A stretch of 64,000 nucleotides of DNA from Bacteroidota bacterium (GCA_017860295.1 JAFNAS010000005.1:124001-188000); one strand, 5' to 3'; numbered from the stretch's first letter, positions 28,021 to 37,102 are shown. Notes: generated by a model not told the origin, from the letters alone. Numbers and translations: made by a program.

Positions 28021-29049
28021 ATGTTACGAAAAATAATTCTTGCGGCACTCTTTGCCTGTACTGTCGGCACCATCGAAGCGCAAAAACTGAACTATTTTGT
28101 AGAGTTCAGCCACTTTCTCGACAATCGGGAGTATTCAGGCAATGGCGATAAGTATGCCCTCTCGCAAACCATGCTCGGCGCCCGGCTCAATACGATGTTG
28201 GGAGCTAAAATAGATTCCGCGCAAGGCATCATGGCCGGAGTCAATTACCTATACGAATATGGCGATAAAATTGATGGTAACACGCCTACGATAAACCTGT
28301 TCTATCACTACCAAAAAGACGGCCTTACGGGACTTTTGGGATCTTTTCCCCGCAGAGGACTGCTTGACTATCCGCTGGCTCTGCTCTGCGATTCGCTCGA
28401 CAACTACCGCCCGGATATTCAGGGAGCCTACCTTGAAACAAGAGGAAAATGGGGATACGAAAACTTTTGGTGCGACTGGACCGGCCGCCAACGCACCGAC
28501 GTAAAAGAGTCGTTTTTGGCCGGATTTTCGGGACGAATCAATCTTTCGTCTCTCTTATTTTTCGACCATTATTTTTATATGTACCACCGGGCTCTCTATG
28601 CCGGCCACCTCGAAGACGACCATATCCGCGACAACGGAGCTTTCGCCTTACTTTTCGGAGCCGACTTTACCCGCAAAACGAAATTGAAAGAGCTGTCCTT
28701 CAAACTGGGAACGCTCGGATGTTACGACCGCGATCGACCCGATCCCTCTCTTCACTTTCTGGCAGGCGCTTTTGCACAGGCTCACATCTATTCAAAACGA
28801 TTCGGGATAGATGCATCTTATTACCGTGGAGGGAAACTCCGAATTGTCAATGGTGATGGTTTGTATCGGTCGGGCGATTATGGTAGAGTCGACTTTGCCT
28901 TTATTCCGGTCGAAAACAAATATGTCAGCTCAAGAGCCGCAATTTGTTTTCATATAACAGAAGGATCTCTTGTAAACTCACAACAGTTAAGCTTAATCTT
29001 AAAATTAGGAGCATTTTGTAAAACCTACCATGATAATCTATCAAAATAA
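28021..29049 (+). CDS. Putative outer-membrane beta-barrel protein
   Basis: A 342-residue protein with a cleavable signal peptide (MLRKIILAALFACTVGTIEA, cut before Q). The mature part alternates hydrophobic and polar residues in strand-length stretches, with many Tyr, Phe and Gly (for example LNLFYHYQKDGLTGLLGSF-like strands), as in porin-like barrels. It ends without a C-terminal aromatic carboxylate, and contains three Cys in the mature chain. No family recognised. It lies 15 bp behind the nitroreductase gene and precedes a gap with a small RNA gene. Confidence 0.68.
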   Translation: MLRKIILAALFACTVGTIEAQKLNYFVEFSHFLDNREYSGNGDKYALSQTMLGARLNTMLGAKIDSAQGIMAGVNYLYEYGDKIDGNTPTINLFYHYQKDGLTGLLGSFPRRGLLDYPLALLCDSLDNYRPDIQGAYLETRGKWGYENFWCDWTGRQRTDVKESFLAGFSGRINLSSLLFFDHYFYMYHRALYAGHLEDDHIRDNGAFALLFGADFTRKTKLKELSFKLGTLGCYDRDRPDPSLHFLAGAFAQAHIYSKRFGIDASYYRGGKLRIVNGDGLYRSGDYGRVDFAFIPVENKYVSSRAAICFHITEGSLVNSQQLSLILKLGAFCKTYHDNLSK

Positions 29050-29171
29050 AATCAAAACGTAAGCACCAATGCCATATATTTATTATTTTGATAGCAATAT
29101 GCAACATTCAAACCATTTTGATACAAACATCAATGTTTTAACATTAAATTGATATTTATTAACCATAATAA

Positions 29172-29203
29172 TTTGCTCTGTGCTCACACAGCTTGTACCT
29201 TTG
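29172..29203 (+). promoter_or_regulatory. Consensus Bacteroidota promoter for a small RNA
   Basis: TTTG (29172-29175), a spacer of exactly 20 nt and TACCTTTG (29196-29203) match the sigma-AB consensus in both boxes and spacing. Transcription should begin at about 29209-29212. Confidence 0.75.
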
Positions 29204-29209
29204 CAGTGT

Positions 29210-29276
29210 GATTTTTTCATAGTATTAGATTTTAAGGTTAACAAGGATTGGGTAGTCGTGAGACTGCCCATTTTTT
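29210..29276 (+). ncRNA. Probable stand-alone small RNA, about 67 nt
   Basis: A perfect promoter is followed after about 40 nt by an intrinsic terminator: TGGGTAGTC and GACTGCCCA (one G-U pair) form a 9-bp stem with a GUGA tetraloop (29249-29270) and then six T. The start is inferred from the promoter. No ORF with a plausible start lies between, and no plus-strand gene follows for more than 1.2 kb (miaA is convergent), so this is unlikely to be a leader of a neighbouring gene. The region GATTTTAAGGTTAACAAGG is single-stranded in a simple fold and could be a pairing seed. I have an unverified impression that similar short units recur in Bacteroidales. Confidence 0.65.
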
Positions 29277-29330
29277 ATACTTTGTGAAAAGTGCCATACC
29301 TTAAATAAAAGACAGAATATAAGAAAAAAA

Positions 29331-29360
29331 ACAGGAGACGGCAACAAAGCCGTCTCCTGT
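29331..29360 (-). terminator. Intrinsic terminator of miaA (minus strand)
   Basis: ACAGGAGACGGC and GCCGTCTCCTGT form a perfect 12-bp stem with a 6-nt loop. On the minus strand it is followed by eight T. It lies 31 bp beyond the miaA stop. Confidence 0.9.
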
Positions 29361-29391
29361 TCGTATATTTTAAGCACACAATCAAAATCTT

Positions 29392-30321
29392 TCATACCAC
29401 ACAACCTGTCAACTCCGATACAAACCGCAGCACACTATTTTCATCATCAGGATTAAACCATCGAATCGTCTTGTCTCGATTGAACCACGACAACTGTTTC
29501 TTTGCGTAGCGACGCGAGTTCTGCCGTATCATATCCACCGCAAATTCTTTTGTCCAGACTCCATCGAAATAATTAAACAGCTCTTTGTAACCAACCGTTT
29601 GCAATGCGTTCAGATTTTTCCAGGGAAGAAGCCTATGTGCTTCATTCTCCAATCCCTTGGCCATCATCTCGTCCACCCGGGCATTGATCCGACTATATAA
29701 CTCTTCACGCGGACGATTCAATCCGATCTTCACAATATCGAACGGACGTTCTTTTACCGCATTGGTTCGCATCGAAGAATAGGGTTTACCGCACGTAACA
29801 CACACCTCCAGTGCGTGAAGAATTCGCTGCACATTCATCAAATCGACCTGATCGTAATAAACCGGATCAAGCAATTTAAGCCGCATTCGGATGCCTTCCA
29901 GACCGTCCCTGTCATAGAGATTCCGTATGTCCGTTCTGATTTCAGGCGATATGGTCGGAAGATCATCAATCCCGTTACACACGGCATCGATGTAAAGCAT
30001 CGAACCTCCTACCATAAGAGCAAATGGATGCTCTGCAAAAAGAGATTTCAACAAACAGACAACATCCAGTTCAAATTTACCTGCATTGTATTGATCCCAG
30101 ATAGAATGAGTACCCACAAAATAGTGTTGCACTTGCCGGAGCTGTTCCTCCGTTGGAGCAGCAGTACCGATTCTCATCTCTTTATAAAATTGGCGAGAAT
30201 CACACGAAATAACAGGACATTGCAACAAATCGGCCAATTTCAAACTTAGCATTGTCTTACCTACGCCGGTAGGGCCAAGCAGCACAAACAAAACAGGTCT
30301 TTTTTTTCCGGATTCGTACAT
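29392..30321 (-). CDS. miaA: tRNA dimethylallyltransferase
   Basis: A 309-residue DMAPP:tRNA transferase that adds an isopentenyl group to A37 of tRNAs reading UNN codons. It has the P-loop GPTGVGKT (residues 16-23), SCDSRQFYKEMRIGTA, QHYFVGTHS, GGSMLYIDAVCNGID and a C-terminal RYAKKQLSWFNRD. The length is normal. It is transcribed alone on the minus strand towards a strong terminator and convergent with the small RNA. Confidence 0.96.
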   Translation of the reverse strand: MYESGKKRPVLFVLLGPTGVGKTMLSLKLADLLQCPVISCDSRQFYKEMRIGTAAPTEEQLRQVQHYFVGTHSIWDQYNAGKFELDVVCLLKSLFAEHPFALMVGGSMLYIDAVCNGIDDLPTISPEIRTDIRNLYDRDGLEGIRMRLKLLDPVYYDQVDLMNVQRILHALEVCVTCGKPYSSMRTNAVKERPFDIVKIGLNRPREELYSRINARVDEMMAKGLENEAHRLLPWKNLNALQTVGYKELFNYFDGVWTKEFAVDMIRQNSRRYAKKQLSWFNRDKTIRWFNPDDENSVLRFVSELTGCVV

Positions 30322-30533
30322 AAACAGGCTAATTTGATAAGAATAACAAACAAAAGTAATCGTTTTTTTTCAACCATCATAGAAGCTCCGAAACAATAAA
30401 AAAAGTTAACTATTATATATTCATTAAACGAACTCCGCCTCCTTTCGTCTTATTTATTGTAATAATGTTACTTAACACAGGCAGCACTGCGGAAGTGGTA
30501 TTGCCAATTAACTTTCATCAAACCAACAAACAC

Positions 30534-30923
30534 ATGAAAACAAACAAAACCGTTATGATGACGATGCTCTTTATGATAATGAGCATGGTAAGCGTCTTGG
30601 CTCAGGGACAATGGGGTAATAGCAATGCAACCCCAGAAGAACGGGCTACACAAATGACTGAAAGAATGAAAACATCGCTCAAACTGACCGACGATCAGGT
30701 AGCAAAAGTACAGGCTGCCAATCTTCAAATGACGAAAGACATGGCGGCTGCACGCGAAAGCGGAGAAGATATGCGCACAAGCATGCAGTCTGTTATGGAA
30801 AAATACAATGCAGCTCTGGAAAAAATATTGACTCCTGAACAGTTCAAAACATATCAGGACAACAGACGTCAACAAAGATCTAACAGGTTCAATGGTCCTG
30901 GAGGTGGAAACGCTTCCAATTAA
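30534..30923 (+). CDS. Spy/CpxP-like small periplasmic protein
   Basis: A 129-residue secreted protein. I chose the ATG at 30534 because a signal peptide follows at once (MKTNKTVMMTMLFMIMSMVSVLAQ, cut near residue 23-24); an in-frame ATG 69 bp upstream would put polar residues before it. The mature chain is helical and carries two LTxxQ motifs (LTDDQ and LTPEQ), the mark of the Spy/CpxP fold, with a Gly/Asn-rich tail. Spy-like proteins act as periplasmic chaperones or stress sensors; Bacteroidota paralogues are mostly uncharacterised. A terminator follows directly. Confidence 0.78.
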   Translation: MKTNKTVMMTMLFMIMSMVSVLAQGQWGNSNATPEERATQMTERMKTSLKLTDDQVAKVQAANLQMTKDMAAARESGEDMRTSMQSVMEKYNAALEKILTPEQFKTYQDNRRQQRSNRFNGPGGGNASN

Positions 30924-30944
30924 GTAGGTGTTATTTAAGGTGAG

Positions 30945-30980
30945 AGGTCGCTTCGTATGGTTACGGGGTGACCTTTTTTT
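30945..30980 (+). terminator. Intrinsic terminator of the Spy-like gene
   Basis: AGGTC and GACCT close a stem with further imperfect pairs (TTCGTA with TTACGG region), followed by seven T (30974-30980). It begins 22 bp after the stop. Confidence 0.75.
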
Positions 30981-31108
30981 ATGTCCTATTGATAGCACCG
31001 AATCCTTCGCCTAAATAGGATTCGTCTCTTACCGCTTCTCTACGCACTCAATTTATTTAGAGTTGTCATAAGCGAACTTCTCGCCGAATAAGATACGCAA
31101 CTGCAATG

Positions 31109-31241
31109 ATTCTTCACTCTTTCTCTATTGATATAATATAGATATATCATAGATGTTACATAGATATTATATAGTATTAATAATATATGATATCTATATT
31201 TTAATATTATTGTATAGTTAGTTTAAATACCTGTGAAGAAT
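31109..31241. repeat. AT-rich palindromic element with 9-bp terminal inverted repeats
   Basis: ATTCTTCAC (31109-31117) and GTGAAGAAT (31233-31241) are perfect inverted repeats. Between them lies about 115 bp of nearly pure A/T with a long imperfect internal palindrome (about 31130-31150 with 31187-31203). No direct target-site duplication is evident. It occupies the centre of the 616-bp gap between the Spy-like gene and the SDR gene; the remainder shows no ORF above noise apart from the promoter described below. Confidence 0.55.
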
Positions 31242-31483
31242 AGAGACAACTACTATCGAAAGGATACAATCTGAGATACCCGTTTTTATTGCACTAGAAA
31301 CAAGCATCGGACAAATTGGGGGAACAATGCAAAATTGTCACTCTCCTATCATGCACGAAAATTGAGACAAAGTGATTGTCCGTCCAAGAAGTTATATGGC
31401 GACAAACCGTAACGAGACTCCGCCAAAAAGTAGCGGCACAAAAAATCCATCTTACTATTTAATATTTGCAAAAAATAATTTTG

Positions 31484-31491
31484 TAGCTTTG
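31484..31491 (+). promoter_or_regulatory. -7 element (TAGCTTTG) of the SDR-PhzF-channel genes
   Basis: Matches TAnnTTTG 48 bp before the SDR start. A TTTG lies 15 nt upstream (31465-31468), which is shorter than the usual 19-20 nt spacing. Confidence 0.5.
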
Positions 31492-31539
31492 TATGAGCAA
31501 ATACGTTAATCATTCAAATTCTTTTTCTAAATTTTCATT

Positions 31540-32352
31540 ATGCAACCGGTAGTACTAATCAGTGGTGCATCGTCGGGCATCGGTATGAAAACAGCCCGTT
31601 TACTGGCAGAGAAAGGCTACATCGTGTACGGAGCCGCCCGCAGGGTGGAACGGATGGAAGCTCTTAAATCGTGTGGAGTAAAAACCATCCGAATGGATGT
31701 GGTGGATGACAAATCGATGACTGGTGCCATCAAAGAAATTCTGGCAAACGAAGGTCATATAGACATTCTGATTAATAATGCCGGCTTCGGTTCTTATGGA
31801 GCGATGGAAGATGTGTCAATGGCTGATGCTCGCTACCAGATGGAGGTCAATGTATTCGGAACTGCCCGCCTCGCGCAGTTGGTGTTGCCCGAAATGAGGG
31901 AACGCTGTTACGGAAAAATCATCAATATTTCGTCCATCGCAGGAAAGGTGGCCACACCTTTCGGAGGATGGTATCACGCCAGCAAATTTGCGGTGGAAGG
32001 ATTGAGCGATAGCCTTCGCAACGAAGTCAAGCCGTTCGGTATCGATGTTATCCTGATCGAACCCGGGGGTATTAACACGGAATGGGGTCCTATCGCTTTT
32101 GACAACTTGGAAAAAAGCACCGAAAATTCGGTTTATAAACAAGCTGCTTTCAAATTCGCTACTGTTTTCAAGAAAACGATGAATAAGCATTCCGATCCGG
32201 CTGTTATTGCCCGGTTAATTCTGTATGCAATAGAGACAAAACAACCCAAAGCCCGTTATGCAGCAGGATACATGGCAAAACCTACGCTTTGGATGCGAAA
32301 ATTACTGAGTGACAGAATGATCGACTCATTATTTTTGAAAATATTAAAATAA
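31540..32352 (+). CDS. Short-chain dehydrogenase/reductase
   Basis: A 270-residue classical SDR. The cofactor loop SGASSGIG is at residues 8-15, NNAG at about 80, the catalytic Ser in INISSIAGK, and Y145/K149 in YHASK. EPGGINTEW follows as in the RhlG/DltE-like group. It reduces or oxidises an alcohol/carbonyl with NAD(P)H; substrate unknown. The C-terminal helix (residues 235-270) is long and amphipathic. Two genes follow with spacings of 7 and 5 bp, so this is probably the first gene of an operon. Confidence 0.9.
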   Translation: MQPVVLISGASSGIGMKTARLLAEKGYIVYGAARRVERMEALKSCGVKTIRMDVVDDKSMTGAIKEILANEGHIDILINNAGFGSYGAMEDVSMADARYQMEVNVFGTARLAQLVLPEMRERCYGKIINISSIAGKVATPFGGWYHASKFAVEGLSDSLRNEVKPFGIDVILIEPGGINTEWGPIAFDNLEKSTENSVYKQAAFKFATVFKKTMNKHSDPAVIARLILYAIETKQPKARYAAGYMAKPTLWMRKLLSDRMIDSLFLKILK

Positions 32353-32359
32353 ATCCACC

Positions 32360-33154
32360 ATGTTTAGTTTTCCTTTATATCAGGTCGATGCCTTTGCCGA
32401 GACACTCTTTAGGGGCAATCCGGCTGCTAGTTGTTTTTTGCCAGAATGGCCGAACGATAAGATAATGCAATCGATTGCTGCCGAAAACAATCTGGCAGAA
32501 ACCGCTTTTTTGGTTACCAACGGTAGTGGTTATGATATCCGTTGGTTTACTCCGTTAACAGAAGTCGATCTTTGCGGACACGCCACGCTAGCGTCGGCCT
32601 ATGTGTTGTTCAAATGTCTCAATTATCCGGGCAACGAAGTGGTTTTTCATTCACCCCGTAGCGGAGAACTGCGAGTGAGCCGGCAAGGAGAAATGCTCTT
32701 TCTCGACTTTCCAACCGATGTATTAACCGACGGTGATTACAAGCTAGACATAGAAACTGCCACTGGAATGAGACCGGTAGCGACATGGAAAGGCAAAACA
32801 GATATCATCGCACTGTTTGAAAATGAAAAACAGATTCGGACAATGCAACCGAAATTGAAAGAAATTGCCAAGCTCCCTTGTCGTGGCGTAATCGTTACGG
32901 CTCCCGGAGATGAGGTTGACTTTGTATCGCGTTTCTTTGCACCGCAATCGGGCATCGACGAAGACCCGGTAACCGGTTCGGCACACACTTCACTGACGCC
33001 TATATGGAGCAACCGACTGAAAAAAACGACCATGACAGCGCTTCAACTTTCGGCAAGAGGAGGCAAGTTGCAATGTACGTTTCTAGGCGATCGGTGTAAA
33101 ATAGGAGGATACGCACAATTATATCTTACCGGGACAATCTTTCTCGATCAATAA
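32360..33154 (+). CDS. PhzF-family isomerase-like protein
   Basis: A 264-residue protein with the PhzF fold: YQVDAFAE, RGNPAA, NNLAETAFL with the catalytic glutamate (E47), DLCGHATLASA, and DEDPVTGSAHTSL in the second half. Members isomerise or epimerise small metabolites without cofactor; only a few are linked to phenazines, and no phenazine gene is nearby. Substrate unknown. It lies 7 bp behind an SDR gene and 5 bp before a potassium channel gene. Confidence 0.9.
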   Translation: MFSFPLYQVDAFAETLFRGNPAASCFLPEWPNDKIMQSIAAENNLAETAFLVTNGSGYDIRWFTPLTEVDLCGHATLASAYVLFKCLNYPGNEVVFHSPRSGELRVSRQGEMLFLDFPTDVLTDGDYKLDIETATGMRPVATWKGKTDIIALFENEKQIRTMQPKLKEIAKLPCRGVIVTAPGDEVDFVSRFFAPQSGIDEDPVTGSAHTSLTPIWSNRLKKTTMTALQLSARGGKLQCTFLGDRCKIGGYAQLYLTGTIFLDQ

Positions 33155-33159
33155 ACTAT

Positions 33160-34191
33160 ATGAACCGAAACATACGAACAAGGATCTGGAGGCAGTTTCT
33201 GGTTCCGATAACGGCTCTTATCCTGATTCTGATTATCGGCATTCTGGGTTATATCTTTATCGAAGGATATACTCCACTCAATGCCCTCTACATGATGGTG
33301 ATTACCTTTGCCACCATCGGTTATGGCGAGCCCCAGCCATTGTCGGCTGAGGGGAGAACATTTACTATTCTGCTGATAATTGCCGGATTTTCGGTCGGTT
33401 TGTATGCTATAGGCAAACTCTCCTCTTTTTTTGTGGAAGGCGAACTATCAAAACTATTAAAGATCAAACGCATGAATACAGCATTGGAAAACATGAGAAA
33501 CCACTACATCGTTTGTGGTTACGGCAAAACCGGCAAACGCGTGATGGAAGATTTGTTGCGCACAGGAAAGAAGGTGGTTATGATTGAGAGTAATCCCGAG
33601 CGAAACGAAAAACTGAAAGAGGTGTACGACAAAAATTTGGTTCACATTGTGGGTGATGCTACCAACGACGACGTGTTGATACAGGCAGGAATCGATCGAG
33701 CCAAGATTTTGATTGCCGTGTTGGCCACCGATGCCGAGAACTTGTTTGTAACTCTCAGTGCAAAAGATCTGAACAAAGATATCAAGGTAATCACCCGTGT
33801 GGAAGATGCCAGTTCGGCTGCCAAGTTCAAAAAGGCCGGCACCGACTTTATCATATCGCAAATCGATCTGGCCTCCGACAGGATTGTATCTTTAGCCACC
33901 TCTACCACCGATTTCTTCAGTTTCGTAGAACTGACAGACGGCAAGGAAGAGCTACGCGACTATAAATTTCGTCTGGTAGAAATCCGTGAAGGTAGCAACC
34001 TTATCGGAAAAAGCTACCGCGAAGCCAATATTCCGCAACGCACCAATCTGGTGGTAATCGGCTGTTATTCTGCCGACAGCAACCTACAGGTCAATCCGAA
34101 GGCCGACGACTTGATCAGTCTGGGCGACCGACTTCTGGTATTCGGAAAGGACGAAGAAATTACACAACTAAAAAAAATAGGTAAAGGATGA
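33160..34191 (+). CDS. Potassium channel with RCK domain
   Basis: A 343-residue two-helix channel subunit: a first membrane helix (about 14-35), a pore loop with selectivity filter TIGYG (residues 52-56, Ile for the usual Val), a second helix (about 66-88), then an RCK/TrkA-N domain (YIVCGYGKTGKR near residue 115, VVMIESNPE) and a TrkA-C domain (about 255-340). It would form a tetrameric, ligand-gated K+ channel of the MthK/Kch type. It shares a transcript with SDR and PhzF genes by spacing; no functional link is clear. Confidence 0.92.
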   Translation: MNRNIRTRIWRQFLVPITALILILIIGILGYIFIEGYTPLNALYMMVITFATIGYGEPQPLSAEGRTFTILLIIAGFSVGLYAIGKLSSFFVEGELSKLLKIKRMNTALENMRNHYIVCGYGKTGKRVMEDLLRTGKKVVMIESNPERNEKLKEVYDKNLVHIVGDATNDDVLIQAGIDRAKILIAVLATDAENLFVTLSAKDLNKDIKVITRVEDASSAAKFKKAGTDFIISQIDLASDRIVSLATSTTDFFSFVELTDGKEELRDYKFRLVEIREGSNLIGKSYREANIPQRTNLVVIGCYSADSNLQVNPKADDLISLGDRLLVFGKDEEITQLKKIGKG

Positions 34192-34327
34192 CTATGATTG
34201 ATGCCAATAGGAAAAATTTCATTTCAGACAGGCAACGTCAATACTACCCCAAAAACGGAACATTGGTGATTTCTTGAAATAATATAGTATGTGCCATTCC
34301 AGAATAAAATTGTTATCATAACCGTAG

Positions 34328-34347
34328 CTGCCCAAGGCATTGGGTAG
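34328..34347. other. Stem-loop between convergent genes
   Basis: CTGCCCAA-GGCA-TTGGGTAG forms an 8-bp stem with one G-U pair. It lies between the convergent channel and TonB receptor genes but has no T-tract on either side. The 224-bp gap holds nothing else of note. Confidence 0.4.
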
Positions 34348-34415
34348 AAGTATAGCTCAGACACCGTGGTATGACAAAAAAGATAATCCACGAACCGCAA
34401 ATCAGCCCTTTTTTT

Positions 34416-36290
34416 TTAACTTTTGCCAATAGAGAATTTCATACCGACCATCACATTGGTCGGTGGCATGGGGTATCCTTTATTGATTTGATATTTCTGA
34501 TTCAGCATATTATTGACTGACAGATTGATTTCCCAAAAAGAATACGGTTTGCAAGCTGCGTGCAAATTTACAAGCGTATAATTCTGAGTAACAGCAGGAG
34601 TGGTTTGAATATACAAATCTTCTATGCGCTGCACACTCAAACCAGCCGTCACATTGTTTATCGGTTTGTACTGCAATGTACCGAACAATTGATGCTTCGG
34701 TGCTGCCAGAACCGGCGTATCCATGTACAGATAACTGTAATTGACTGTCAACCGAACTCGTTCCGACACTTTATAATCTCCCATCAGTTCAATACCTTTG
34801 TTCAGAAATGAGCCGGTGTTGAGATATTGCATCGCTACCTGACGAATCAGATTCGTTCCTTTTGCGATAAACGTTGTTAGTTCGGTGGAAAGTCGACCCT
34901 GTAACCAAGCTTGCTGCCACGAAACTTCATAATTCATCATCTTCTCCGGCTGAAGGTTTTCATTGTGAGGCGGAAACATATAGAGTTCCTTTACCGTTGG
35001 ACTGCGAAATCCCTTCGAAACGGAAGCCTTCAATACCGTAAATTGTGACGGACGAACCGAAACGCCACCTTGCGGAATCCATTCACCACCATAGACACTA
35101 TTTTCAGAGTAACGAATTCCAACATTCACCGACAGATACCGTCCGAAGAAGTCCTGCTGCAGACTGGTATATCCGGCTGTTTCATGAATGGATTTCCGAA
35201 CCGGGAAGCCCATCAAATTCTGAACAAAAGAGTTCAAACTGTTATTTTCGGCAAAACCTCCGTAATTTTCATAGTCGATACCAGCAATAATATTACCCTG
35301 AAACAGATCGAACGACTGATAGAGATTGAATCCAGAACAGTGATCGCGGGAGTGATAACCATCGTAAATATGATGATTCCCGAAATTCCAGAACAACACC
35401 ATACTGCCCGAACTGTGTTGAAACCGATTCTCGAGGCTTAACGATGTAACTCCCCGAGAAATATCCGCCCATTTTGCCGGATTGACAGGAGCCCCAACCG
35501 TGTCAGGGTCGTATGCTTTGTATTTGGTCAGATTGAGATCTCCACTCAGATTGAAATGGTCGGAAAGAGCATATCCTATTTTGGCATAACCACTGTTATT
35601 ATGATACTGCGAATTAGTACGGGCTCCATCGGTTTGTTCGTGTTCCAGCGAAACCACTCCATTCCACTTTCCCGATTTCATCATTGAGTTGGCCGAGTAT
35701 CGCAGGGTATTGTATGAACCGTATGCCATGTCGAACGAGCCGAAATATCCCTTCTGCTGTTGCTTTTTGGTAATCAGATTGACCACGCCCCCCATAGCAT
35801 TGGAGCCATACAACACAGAGGCCGGGCCTCGGATTACCTCCACCCGCTCAATATTGTCAGTCAGATAACTATCGGCTAAATGGTGTCCCATCAGCCCCAT
35901 AAACTGCGGATGCCCATCAATCAGGAACAACACCTGCGTGTTGGTCAGCGGATCGCCGGCTTTTCCGACAGTACTACCGATACCACGAATCGTAATGGCC
36001 CCGGCAGAACCATTTGCCACCCCATAACCGGCAATACCTCTTTCGGTAACAAACAACCCGGGCACATACTGCGAAAGTACCGGCATTACATTTGAATAGC
36101 CGCTATTGTCGATATTTTGCTGATTGACAACCGAAATGGTAGATGGAATATTCCGAGCGGAACGTATGACTTTACTCCCAGTAACCACTACCTCATTCAA
36201 TGCCACCGAATCTTTAATTTCTGCATTTTCGGACCAAGCGCACATTCCCGAAAAGAGCAGACATGCAAGAATAATATTTCTTTTTTTCAA
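34416..36290 (-). CDS. TonB-dependent receptor (BtuB/CirA-like)
   Basis: A 624-residue outer-membrane receptor with a signal peptide (ends near CAWSEN), a plug starting at VALNEVVVTGSK (TonB box region) and including ITIRGIGSTVG, FLIDGHPQ, IERVEVIRGPASVLYGSNAMGGVVNLITKK, and a barrel with the family motif GFRSPTVKELY. It lacks the carboxypeptidase-like N-terminal domain. The layout is that of receptors for siderophores, haem, cobalamin or metals; substrate unknown. It is divergent from ybeY, and a -7 element lies about 130 bp upstream. No riboswitch is seen. Confidence 0.9.
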   Translation of the reverse strand: MKKRNIILACLLFSGMCAWSENAEIKDSVALNEVVVTGSKVIRSARNIPSTISVVNQQNIDNSGYSNVMPVLSQYVPGLFVTERGIAGYGVANGSAGAITIRGIGSTVGKAGDPLTNTQVLFLIDGHPQFMGLMGHHLADSYLTDNIERVEVIRGPASVLYGSNAMGGVVNLITKKQQQKGYFGSFDMAYGSYNTLRYSANSMMKSGKWNGVVSLEHEQTDGARTNSQYHNNSGYAKIGYALSDHFNLSGDLNLTKYKAYDPDTVGAPVNPAKWADISRGVTSLSLENRFQHSSGSMVLFWNFGNHHIYDGYHSRDHCSGFNLYQSFDLFQGNIIAGIDYENYGGFAENNSLNSFVQNLMGFPVRKSIHETAGYTSLQQDFFGRYLSVNVGIRYSENSVYGGEWIPQGGVSVRPSQFTVLKASVSKGFRSPTVKELYMFPPHNENLQPEKMMNYEVSWQQAWLQGRLSTELTTFIAKGTNLIRQVAMQYLNTGSFLNKGIELMGDYKVSERVRLTVNYSYLYMDTPVLAAPKHQLFGTLQYKPINNVTAGLSVQRIEDLYIQTTPAVTQNYTLVNLHAACKPYSFWEINLSVNNMLNQKYQINKGYPMPPTNVMVGMKFSIGKS

Positions 36291-36417
36291 CCTACTATAT
36301 GTTAATGATGAAACAGAACAAACGATATTATCGCACTAACACTTATTTAGAGACCACGACACTTTCCTTAAGTTTAAAACACTTTCGAAAAGAGATACAA
36401 CATTTCCGATACGCCTG

Positions 36418-36425
36418 CAAAGATA
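36418..36425 (-). promoter_or_regulatory. -7 element (TATCTTTG, minus strand) of the TonB receptor
   Basis: The complement of CAAAGATA fits TAnnTTTG. At a 20-nt spacing the -33 position reads TTCG, one base from TTTG. Confidence 0.5.
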
Positions 36426-36461
36426 CGATAAAACAGAAAGAGGATCGAACACAACAAAATA

Positions 36462-36493
36462 TTTGCATCCATATCCGAAATGGGCTATTTTTG
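36462..36493 (+). promoter_or_regulatory. Promoter of ybeY
   Basis: TTTG (36462-36465), a 20-nt spacer and TATTTTTG (36486-36493). The start site would be near 36500, inside the longer open frame that begins at 36299, which supports the ATG at 36539 as the true ybeY start. Confidence 0.7.
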
Positions 36494-36538
36494 TACGTTA
36501 CAATTGAATCGGCATCATTTCCAGTAACCTTACCCAAT

Positions 36539-36955
36539 ATGATTCACTTTTATTCCGAAAACATACCACAACCGAAACTCCGCAAACGAATAATCTCCGC
36601 CTGGATAAAAGAGGTAGCTCAATTTCATGGCAAAAAAACCGGCGAAATTTCGTACATATTCTGCAACGACGAGAAAATTCTGGAAGTCAACCGGCAATAC
36701 CTACAACACGATTATTACACCGATATTATCACGTTTGATGACAATGAAGGAGAGATACTTAACGGTGATATCTTTATCAGTCTCGATACGGTGGCCGATA
36801 ATGCAAAAGAGTTTAATGTAACTTTCGAAAACGAGCTACACCGTGTCATGATTCATGGCATTCTTCACCTCTGTGGACAAAACGACCACTCCACAGAAGA
36901 ACGGACGGAGATGATACGGCAAGAGAATGAAGCACTAAACCTACTTGAAAAATAA
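36539..36955 (+). CDS. ybeY: rRNA maturation endoribonuclease YbeY
   Basis: A 138-residue metal-dependent RNase that takes part in 16S rRNA 3' end maturation and ribosome quality control. The zinc site motif is HGILHLCGQNDH with H106, H110 and H117; compared with the E. coli form HGxLHLxGyDH there is one extra residue before Asp-His, as often in Bacteroidota. TDIITFD and GDIFISLDTV are further signatures. The open frame extends 80 codons upstream, but the promoter lies inside that extension and YbeY homologues begin near this ATG. Confidence 0.92.
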   Translation: MIHFYSENIPQPKLRKRIISAWIKEVAQFHGKKTGEISYIFCNDEKILEVNRQYLQHDYYTDIITFDDNEGEILNGDIFISLDTVADNAKEFNVTFENELHRVMIHGILHLCGQNDHSTEERTEMIRQENEALNLLEK

Positions 36956-37070
36956 CCGAACAATCTACATTGCTTCCGAAACAGAACAGATAACTTACAG
37001 CCTTCCTGCAATATAATGAGACATACATAGTCTTGCCATAAAATGCGACCAACCATTTGACGCATTGAGA

Positions 37071-37102
37071 ATACACATAACCCTTTTCCTTTTTATGTGT
37101 AT
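37071..37102. terminator. Perfect 10-bp hairpin behind ybeY
   Basis: ATACACATAA and TTATGTGTAT pair across a 12-nt pyrimidine-rich loop. There is no T-tract on the 3' side, so termination is uncertain. The remainder of the 361-bp gap carries the sigma-factor promoter and two TGTTGCAA repeats. Confidence 0.4.

Noticed and set aside
32360-33154. Phenazine biosynthesis
   Set aside because: The PhzF fold is shared by many isomerases, and no other phenazine gene is present.
36299-36538. N-terminal extension of ybeY by 80 codons
   Set aside because: A consensus promoter (36462-36493) lies inside it and YbeY homologues begin at 36539.
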